The notes beneath the pieces are model-generated. The model had not been told where the DNA came from and made no database searches. It saw nothing but the letters and a program-made list of their open reading frames with translations. The translations under genes were made by a program, and so were the position numbers. Source: Oryzias latipes (lineage: Eukaryota; Chordata; Actinopteri; Beloniformes; Adrianichthyidae). Taken from it: DNA of 64,000 nucleotides. This document shows positions 40,201-51,344 of this stretch, one piece after another. Where the stretch lies: positions 2,810,985-2,874,984 of the forward strand of contig NC_019870.2 in the NCBI RefSeq assembly GCF_002234675.1. Direction: 5' to 3'. The first letter of the stretch is position 1; each line of letters opens with the position of its first letter.

Positions 40201-43200
40201 GAGATGAGAGGGGAGAGACACACCGACAACGGCACAATGAAGAAGAAGAGTTAGGACAGGCTGCAGCTTCAACTCCTGAAGTTTGATCTCTACTTCCTGT
40301 TTGGCCGGAAACCAGAAGAAGAAACTGGAACCAAACAGCTGAGGGACGTACGGGTTGGCGGTAGTGTTGTTGGGCCGGAGGGGCGGCGGGCTGCTGGGCG
40401 GGAACAAACGGAGCGGAGCCGGGCTGGGGGTGATGGGACGGCACCCCCTGGGGGTGTGTGGGAGGAGCAGCCACCTGATGCCCCAGAGCCCGGCTGAGGC
40501 GGTTCCGAAGCTGCTGAACAGAAACCTGTAACAGAAGAATTTAGTTTTCAGACCTGGTCTGGCTTAGATCTCACAGTTCTAACAGTTTAATGTCATAAAA
40601 GTGAATTATTCTCTGTATATTTACTAAATATGGCATAAAAATCTGACATATGGATCAGTAAAACTTGATTTTTGTCTGGAACACTATGAACTAAATGATT
40701 CAAAGTTTAAGGTAATTTTTTTCAAAGATTGGCATAAAATGTTTCACAAAAACAAAAAATAACGATTTCACTGCGTGTTTTTTAAATTTTGTTAAATTTT
40801 TATTAAAAAAAAAAGTGTTTTGAGTGTTTTTTTAATTTTAAGAAAACGCACAAAAAAAATGGCAAAAGTATCCAAAAAATTATTTGAAAAGAACTAAATC
40901 ATTTATTTAAAAAACAAAAATAAAATTGTTTTGAGAAAACCATACATTTTCTCAAAACCAAATTTATTTTGAAAAACCAAAAATATAAAAAAAACGACTG
41001 TATTTTTTAAATACACGAAAAAAGAATTCTCTACAAAAATAGTATTTTGAAAAAATAAAATAAATAATGTTTTGGGAACAAGCAAAATTTATTGGGTAAA
41101 AAACTCACAAAAAGTATTTAAAAAAACAACAACAACCAGATACTTTTTGTCTTGAATTCAATATGCTTCCATAGAAAACAAAGGAGAGACTCAATGTTAT
41201 ACCAAAATAAAAAAAAATAAAAAGGAAAAGGTCAAGAGGGCAGGAACACCACCCGTACCTGGTTGGTGTCGTCAGGCAGGTAGGTGATGGCCGTGGCCAG
41301 GCTGCCCTGAGCGGCCAGGAGGTTCGCATAGAGGCTCATCTTCTCCGCCAGCAGGACGCCGATGGCGGCGGGGCCAGAACGCTGGGTCTGCTCCACCGCC
41401 TGACGCAGCACCACCACCTTCTCCACCAGATCCTGAGGCAACACAAGGCCAGTCAGGAGGAGAAACGCCAACTGTTTCTCATGTTGCTTTAGGATCAAAC
41501 ATGCTTTCATTTGATTTTATCTGTCTTATTAACAATTAATTCAATTTATTTTGATTGTACTGGTGGGATTTTTTTAAAATTATTAAAAAAATTAATTAAA
41601 AATTAATTCCGGTTCCGGGTTACGCTTTATCGATATCTTATGACTTTTAATTCTGTCTGATAAAAACCGGGAACCGGATATTGATAAATCATGTAATAAA
41701 ATGGTTATAGTATAACGGGGTGGGATTATATATGGTCGCTTCCTTCCACTCCCTTTCAAGCAATATTTATTAATATGTCTAATTATCCTAAGTTTGATAA
41801 GTTACTGTATGAATGTATAACTGATGTTTTGTTGTGTATTATTTCTACTTAATTGCTTGAAATAAACCATTTCAAATTCAAATCAAAATCAAATCATTAT
41901 TATTATATTTTACTATTTTAAATATTTTTTCAAAATAAGAGTATGTTGCTTTAATTAAGGCCAGACGTCTGATCCAGCAGGGAATCTGAGACGATCAACA
42001 TGTTTCTTCCGGGTATTGTAAAATACAATAAGGAATGCAGGATTCTCAAACTTCCAAAGACAAATTCCTAAAGAGTCCAGACCAACAATCAAAGCCTCAT
42101 TAGAGCTGATGTTTGTCCATCAACCCTGAAATGTTCATTCATGTGTCTCAAACACACACAGATGTCATAATGATGAGGAAGACAAAGTGTTTGATGGTTT
42201 AAGTGAAACGACCGTGGAAGACAAAGTCTGAAGATGAGGAGGATGAAGCTGTGAGGAAGACTCCGCCCATCAGACGTACACAAACCTGCAGAGACAGAGG
42301 ACTGTGTCCAGCCTGCGCTCGGGTCCCGCAGGAAACCAGCTTCTCCACATTTCCGGCGCAGATGTAGCACAGACAGGCCTGAGATTTCAGCTGAGCGTCC
42401 TCCGCAGCCTCCAGTCGGCCGCCGAGGAGGTCTGAGGAGAAGACACCGAGCGTTGAAGGCAGAGGGCGGGGCGGGGCGGGAGAAGCCTTCAGACGAACTC
42501 ACCGCAGAGAGACGAAAACTCCTCGGGCCGAGCGTAGGTCATGACGGCGGCCAGCGCCTCCTTCCAGTTCTGGAGGTCGCACGTCCTCAGAATGTCGTGC
42601 CAGTCCTTGGTGACGACGGCGCTGATGAGCTGCGGGACAGACGCCTCCGTCAGCAAAAGCACAAACTCCCGTCACAGCTCAGGGCGTCGTCTTCCAGCTC
42701 TGACCTTCGTTATCCTGCTGCGTGTTTTCGTAAAATACTTTCTCTGGGTTGTTTCCAGCAGCTCGGCGCCTCCGGCGATGGCCAAGATGATGCTGTCCGC
42801 CATCCGGTTGTCATGGAGACAGAGCTCCACGGCGGCCTCGAAGTCTCCCGTCAGCAGAGCCTGAGTGATCAGCCCGTCCACATCTGAAAGGAGAGTTTGG
42901 TTGACTTTTTTTTTTTTTAATGAAAAACCGAAACATTTTAACAATTTATGGGTTTTCCTATTTCTCAGTTGTTTTTTTTAAAGTTTCATCTCAAAAATTC
43001 ACAGTAACTCAACAAACTAGCAGGAAACCCGCTAAAAAAACTGGAACGGAAAGAAATAAAAACAGAAAAATTGTAGAAATCTAAAAAAAAACTGGTGCGA
43101 CTCTTTTACACAGGGGAAAATGCAGATGTCCGAGCATGTGACCCTGAGGCACCCCATAGATCACGCTGACCCCTTTTGGATTAATAATCAGAGTAAAAAC

Positions 43201-46200
43201 GACATAATCTCTGCCTTCAAAATCCAATCTGACCCAGCCGGTCCAGATAATCTCCTCCGTCTCCCGCTTGCACAAGAATGAAGCACCAGATTCCTTCAAC
43301 AAGCCGTCTAAAGTCCCCGAAAATCAGTCCAGAAGGAGTTTTTTAAACTATGACTAAATATAAAAATACTTATGTTTTTCAGAGAAGTGTGCATTATGTT
43401 TTTTACAATTTGTAATAAGAAAATTTAGGTATTTTTAAGGTGTTTCAACTTTTGCAAATTCAAAAAAACAGAGGAAATCTGATCATCTTAATTTAATCTC
43501 TCCAATTCAATTTGAGGTTTCATCTGCTGGAAAAAAATAAATCCTTAAAACTCAAACTTTGTCAAATGAACAGAGGAATTACAAACAAAAACAATCTAAA
43601 TTTATCTGTCCGCTATTTAAAATTTGCATAAAGGTTATGTTAGAACACCGCCTGAAGCTCACTTTGAGGCAGAAATGAGGGGAGAAAAATGGTTGCAGTG
43701 GATTTTCATGACTTCAACACAGATTAACTTTTTATTACTTTTTATTACTTTTTTCAGAACCTCGGATTTCAAAATCAATATTTTCCAAAGTAGCTTTGTT
43801 TTTATTTAATGTTGCTGTTTTTCACAATGGCGTATTTATTTCATGAAGAGCTTTTTCAGGAGAATGGGTCTTTCTGTCAATCAAACTAGACAAGGCGGAG
43901 ACACTTTTGTGATTGGCTATTCCTTTACCCAGACATGAGCAGCAGCACCCTGACTCCCCTGACTTTATCGATCGAAGATGCTTCAGCAAACGTGACGGCG
44001 CAATGCACACCCCTCAACACTAGGGGGAGTATGCACCTCAACACATCCACAGTGTTACAAGAAATTGGGCAGTTTTGGTTCTAAATTTGCGGATAAAAGT
44101 GGCTTTGGGCGAGTGTGCATAATTCAGGTGATTTTGTGGTCGGTTTGGCAATTTTCATCTTCTCATGAACGTATAGTAGTGGTCTAAGTTAGGCTGAGTG
44201 GTTGTTGGAGTTCCACTAAGCTTCTATGAACTGGAGTTTCCATGAACGCACCATGCCGCGTGTGGGAGGGGCAACAAGCTAATGTTTTTAGCCTGATAGC
44301 CACATGGAGCGGTTGCTTGTGCTTATCTCAGTAACAATGCATGGATGCACAATGTACATGGAGAGTGTTAAGATGTCAGAAACGTCATCCCAGGAAAGGT
44401 TCAACATTTTCCTTGAGAGGGAAAAATAAAACCAGAAGACCTGATTATAATCATTGTCTCAATGAAAATAGAAAAATATCATAAGGTTCAGGAGGCCCGA
44501 GCAGGCTTGTCCCGCTTTGCGCAGCTGCCTGGTCTCACTCTGTCGATCCTCCTGCGAGCCGACATATGTCACGATGTGAGCTGTGAGTGAATGGCGTAAG
44601 AATGAGGAGTGTGAAAGATGTTGACGACCGAAGCTCCTTTGTGGTTTGGTCCACACAAACCCTCAAACTACAAAAACAGAGTTGTGGATGTTTGCGTCTT
44701 CTGCAGCAGACAGATAGTTTGTCTCTATTTGATCTCTAATGTCAGCAAAGCCTCGCGGATATCGCTGAAATATGTCATCTCTCTGACTGGAACACCGCTG
44801 AGCGGGTATCGAGGAATATGAGTCGATTTCCGTGGATCAGCCAATGAGCGTTTAGATCCCGCCCACTTTCACTGATTGACAGAAAGACCCATTCTGCTGA
44901 AAAAGCTCTTCATGAAATAAATACGCCATTGTGAAAAACAGCAACATGAAATAAAACAAAGCTACTTTGGAAAATATTCGATTTTGAAATATGAGTTTCT
45001 GAAAAAAGACAGAATTATAGTAAAATTCAACATGATTAAAAATGAATATTTTTAAAATGCTGTTTTAAAATAATGAACATGTTTTTAAAGCAAAATGAAA
45101 TATATTGAATAATACAATGGCTAATTTAAAATCAGTGTGCTGGTTTTTCACAATTTCATGATCTTTCTATATATTTATGAGAGATTTATTGGTTGATTGT
45201 GTATTTGCACGAGGCCATATTTATTTATTGAATCAAATATTTATTTATTTAATTATGAACAGTATAGGACTCCATAGAAAGGCGACCAAGGTCGATCATT
45301 TTTGGTATCAACCCAACGGAGACGGACCGCAGATGGACCAGTGGAAATCAGCCTTCATGCTCAAGACGGACCAGGAAGGCGGAGCTTCTACCTTGACTGA
45401 TGCTCAGGGCGACTCCTGCTGGCGTCGGAGCTGGAACCGCAGCAGGCGTCTCAGCAGGACTGATCTCCTCAGCTGGAGCCGCCACGTCCTAAAACACAGG
45501 AAAAATGTCCCACATGCCGACAAACAGCCACACAAACATGGTTTCATTCTGACATCTACAGCCAGGATGTCCTTCACTGGTACCTCGTTGAGGGGAATCT
45601 CCTCCTCCTCCTCTTTCTCCTCTGCCTCCTCGTCCTCCTGGAGAACCTGGTCCAGATTTGCCTCCTGGCCGTCTTCGGCTGGTTCCTCAGGCTCCTCTGA
45701 CTCTGGGGTTGGACTCAGAGTGACGGCTGGCTGCGAGTTTGCGGCTGCGATCCAGTCAAAAGCAGCTTCTGGAGCGTCTGCTGGAGGAAGGTCTGCGGGC
45801 GGCTGCAGGGGGGCGGGAACAGACGGGTCCGGCTGCGGAGCGCGACAGAACACGGGTCAGAACCAGACTCTCACCGAGCCCCTCTATCCTCCACGACAGT
45901 AACATAAAAACTATGCTCCGTTGCCATGACAACCAAAAAAGGAATAAATAGATTACAAAAATAGATCAATGTTTCAAAACCTTTAAAAAACAAAGATTGA
46001 TCAACAAAAAAACAATTTTTTTTAGATTTGTTTGCCAGATTCTGGATTTCAGTGATTTAAATAAAAGACTTTAAGCAAAATTTCTTCCCCAATTTAAAAA
46101 ATATACTTATTTAACTGCTGTATCAATATTTCTGGATATAAGTTTATTTTATTTTTACATTTTTGTTGTTTTTTCAAATGTTTTGCTACCATATTTGGTC

Positions 46201-48498
46201 AAAACATTTGTTTATTTTATTATTTTTTGCTGTACAGTTAAGATTTTAGTTTGAAATGAGCAAATAAAGGGTTGGATCTGTTCTGACTGGTCTTTAAACA
46301 TTTTAGAGATTAAGTGTGAATTTTTACATGAATCCCCAGTTTGTCTACATTTAATGTCAAATATAATAGAGTGTAATCAATGCAGATTTATTTAAAGAAT
46401 AAAAAGAAATGACTTTGGATTTTCTGTGTTTAATTTGAGATTGTAATTTATAAACATTTTTTCTTTACATTACTCCATCATTTATAACTATAACCACATA
46501 TTTAAAATTCTGTCTTTTAGATTTTCCTGAAACAGAAATATCCGATGCATTTCTGAAACGTTAATTTTTTTTTCACCATTAAAGGACGCTTAACGATCAG
46601 TTCCCTGCATTTCTCTGGACTTTGTGACCCGATCTTTAACATAAACTACACTGTCAGCTCTGCTTCAGAGGAACGGCGTGAATGAGAATAAACTAAAGAA
46701 GCAAACAACAAAAAAACGAAAAAAGAGTTTTGATCGAGGGGGAACTAAACGGAAACACGGCATGCGTGTTTTTTTGTGTGTCTTTTGCAACACTTCCTGC
46801 TGACAAAACTGCAAACTCCAGAAGAACAAAAGGGAAGAAAACACAGATTCTCTAAAGCAGAAAAGCTGTTCACGTCTTTAGTTACTTGTATATATGTTAA
46901 TCTCACAAGAAAATAAATGTTTAACTTTGATAGATTTATTTCAAACAATACAGATACATCAGATCTATTATTCATGAATTGATTAGAAAAGAAAATGATG
47001 CCGTGTTTGTGTCATTATAATTGGTTCTAATCATCAATTAGAAATATTTGCACTAAAACCATTAAAAATAAAGTTTTTTAATTGCTCTACAGAGAGTGGG
47101 AACAGGCAAACTTAAATAATACCACCCCTACAGTGTCATACTGTTTTTTTATAGTTGCCATAATCCAATTTTTAAAGACCCACTCCAAAGGAAATCGTGT
47201 TTTTAACGTGTCCTTGTAGCATTTTTCTCATGATGGAGGACGTATACAAACAAATTTAGGATTAAAATAGCATTTCAGTATTTACAATGTTTTGCTAATG
47301 TTAGCCTGGGGTTGTGAGGGGCTGTAAGCTAGCAGGAGAAAGTGTAAACAAAGGGATGATGGGATATCAGCGGAGGCTTACTTCCACGCCAAAAGTCCCG
47401 CCCACAATTCAAGAGGTGAATTTCTAATGAACTCCTGCCGCTCTGCAGAAACTATGTCCTAGAAGACGACACCATGTTTTAAATTTTGGCTAAAAAGGTG
47501 ACCGAGCCTTCTCAGTCTTCGGACCAAAAATCTGGAACGAATTGCCCCTGTACCTCAGACAGATAAACTCACTCAGTATTTTTAAATCTGCTCTTAAAAC
47601 ATATTTTTTCACTTTGGCTTTTAACTGAGTTGGGATCCGGACCTATTTTATGTGTTTTATGCTTTATATTTTTATGTGCTTTTATTAATTTTTGTATTGT
47701 TCAGCACTTTGGTGAACCTTGTTCTGTTTAAAGTGCTTTATAAATAAAGTTGAGTTGAGTTGAGTAAAAACGGCATCATCATCATGAAAAGACCGGAGGG
47801 TGGGACATTAACAACCATTTAAATTTATTAATACTTTCCATCTGCAGTCACACAAAAAAGGCTCTTTATCTGTTTAACATTTAAATAGAACGTTAACCAC
47901 TTTAATTAACATTACGGGCCAAAAGCAAGTGAAGATTATAAAATCTATTAACTGTAACTGTTAAAAAGGATCTCTGCCATTAAACTTATATAATTCCCAG
48001 CAAACGTGTTGATAATTAATCAAATGATATTTTGAGGCTAATAATAAGTGATATAATACGATATATTAGATAAATTCATTTTTTGACTGGTCTTTGTATA
48101 TTTCTTTAAAAAAAACGACCTTTCTGGTTCTGCATCTAAAGTGGAGTTCCACAGAGCTCCATTCTGGGACTCTTGATTATCCCAAATTATGGGAAGAAAT
48201 TATCAAATTACCACATAATTTTAATTGAGAAGGAAAAAAATAAAATAAAAAATAAAGTACATTTATAAAGAGTTCATCAAAAATTGTGTGACCAGTGATC
48301 ATGTAACATGAATGGATTTGATTAATATTTCACTGTTTTGTCCCCAAATTGAGTCTAAATCTCTTTGTATTCCCATTTCTGTTTATATGGACTATTCAAA
48401 GAAAATGCCTTCGCATATATTTTCAATAATACTGGATGGTTTTCGTGTTCTAATTGTTTAAATTTTTGAAAACAATAAATAAACAAAGTAATAAATAA

Positions 48499-48534
<36 letters not shown>

Positions 48535-51290
48535 TGTGGTGTCTCACCTGTGGAAGGTCAGCAGGCTTTTCAGCTAAAGCTGCTGAAATCTGCCAAACAA
48601 ACAGCCAAACGTCACACGAAGTGCTGAAAACAACAAGACGTTTCTGCAGGAGAACACGCTGATGTTCTGCTACCTTTGAGGCCAGTTCCTCTCTGTTGTA
48701 CCCGAGAAGTTCCAGGTATTTGCTGCGAACATCGCTCTCAAAATTAACCTAGAAAACAGAACATGGCCCAACTGAAGTATCACTGATTTAAAAAAAACTC
48801 TCCTGAAAGCGTTCTCGTTCAGCTCGTACCTTCAGGAAAGACCAAAGGGTTTTTTCAAACTCGTTTTCGGCGGCATCGATCTTCTCCTGGCAGAAACCTA
48901 CGAAGTTCCTGGAGCTGAGAGTGGCCTGAAGCTGCTCGGAGCGATCCAACAGGGCCGTTTCCGTGACGACCTGACTGATGTGCACTAGATGGGACGACGG
49001 CTGCTGCTGCTGCGGCTTCGCATTGTCCAGAGAAACCAGCTTTCCTCCGAACTGCCAGAGCGCAAGACGATAACACAAAGTATGAGGACATGAACGGCTG
49101 TGCACCTCCTGCACACCCGAGAAGACAAACAGGTTTGTATTACAGCAAACGAAGCCCCCACAGGGCGGCAGATCCACTTGGGGGGTTTTCTCAGGGGGAT
49201 GACGGAAGCTGGGGGGGCTGAGGTTTGGGGCAGCTGCAGAGGCGGTAAAGTCTGGCCCGTCCCAAAAGGATCCATGTTCCCGAAGGAGTTGCTGATCTGA
49301 AACAGGAACAATAAAAAATAAACTACAAGCAGCAAATCACTAAAGAAAATAAAAAAAACACCTTTTCCCTAAAAAGGGCAGCTTTTTCTCTTTATTTCAT
49401 CTCCATAGCCCTCCCCATACGGAGCAGCAAGTGAACGCCACGCAGCAGCAGAGCAGACCGACTTAACTCAGTTGAACAGGTGAGCTGAATGTTTATTGAT
49501 AACGTTCCAAATGTTTGGAAGCTCATTTGTTTGATTTACGATTTATTAAAGTTTTATTTATTGATGAATGGTTTGCAGGATCTCTGCAGATGTCCACCTG
49601 AATCCTTTCTTCCTCCATGAAACCAAGATCTCAAAGTCTGTGTGAAGCTTCTGTCTGAGGAGGAGCAGCACTTTCTGGCATTTTCAACGTTCTTCTGCTA
49701 ATACAACAGACTATTTTCATTCCTCTTTGTTGTTTTATGTTGAAACGGGGCGTTTCATCTGGAGGAGGGGGCATATGGAACCGTTTACACATTGGTGTTC
49801 TGTCCATGACAGGTTCATGACGTCAGGAGACAAATGGACTTCTGGGTATGTGGACGAAAAGGAAAATAAAGCATTGGTCCTCTACACCTAAACGTCTCTC
49901 TGAGCTCCTTATTTTACAGATGAAACTCCGCTTTACCGACACCCGGCTCCACTGACAACAATCTGATTTTGAGTCGTCAAAAGGTCCAGAATCTCTGTTT
50001 TTTAAACTTATCCGGAAATAAAGCCTCACAGAACGCTCCACATCTTTCATCTTCAAGCTAGGCTCTGATAAACAGACAACTTTGCTGTTTTTTCTTCGTT
50101 AATCTATGACTCGTAAATTTACGATATTTTTTCTCATAAATTTACGACTTAAGTCGGAATTACATTTTTTTTTTGTAAACTGGCCCTAAAACTCTGTCGT
50201 AGAAAGGAGATATTTTTTGGGGTCTAAGGTCAACCGCTCTTTGGTCGTGTTTGTAGACTGGACCGGCGGTGTGTGTGTGTGAAATTTTGTGAGGATTGAA
50301 CAAAAGCTTTCTTCTTCCCATGTTGTGCAAAAATATAAAAAAAGAAAAAAAATCACCAAATGTCACACTTTGCCACAACACGGCTGACAAATTCCTCCCA
50401 ACAAAAGGATGCAAATCATGAAAAGTGGGAACCGCAGACGGAACGCTCTGGCTCTGAAAGACCGGCACCTGGTCGGCGTGTCTCTGGCTCTGGGCCTGGT
50501 TGCTGCCGCCCATGATGGAAAAGATGTCGATGTGTCCGTCGCAGCCGGCGGCCGACAGCACCGCTGGGTTTCTGGGGCACCACTGGATGTCGAAGCACCA
50601 CTGGCTGCTTGTGGGCAGCTCGTACAGGACCTGCGGACCGGAGCGCACGCCTTTAAACGTCTGCAGAGGACATACGTGTTGACGGAGCGCCGCCGGGCGG
50701 GCCTCACCTCCGCCGTGTTGGGGTTCCAGCAGAGGATCCTGCTGTCCTTCCCGCAGCTCAGCAGCAGCTCGGGATCAGCCAGACTCCAGGAAATGGCCAG
50801 GATCCCCCTGCAGGTGGAAAACAGGTATTACAGGAGCCGTCACACGAGTCCAGCAGGTGAAGAAAGATGGAATAACTTTATTAGACCCCCAGAATTCAGT
50901 TTAGCTTTTATTTTTACTGCCCAATATTACAACAATACCGGTAATTAGTATGAAGTTCTCTAGCATTGAACAAAATAAAAAAAAAATCAAAGTGTGAGTA
51001 AATAAATGAAAATTGAAAATAGATAATAAAAACTATATAAATAAAAAAAACTAAATAAAAATTTAAAATATAAATAAGTAAAAAATAAATATATAAATGA
51101 AGATTTAAATCAAATAAATTTCTAAATAAATATTTAAAAAATAAAAGGTTAAAAAATTTACTAAAAATCTAAAAAAAAATTATTTCTAAATAAATAAATA
51201 TCTAAAATCTAAAATAGGTTAAAAAAACTATATAAATAAAAACTTAATTAAAATAAACTAAAAAACATAAATATTTAAAATATAAAATGG

Positions 51291-51344
<54 letters not shown>

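Noticed and set aside
45177-45902. 241-codon plus-strand frame
   Set aside because: It overlaps sec31a exons 13-14 in antisense and extends through an intron; the sense frame joins to the neighbouring exons with correct splice sites and phase.
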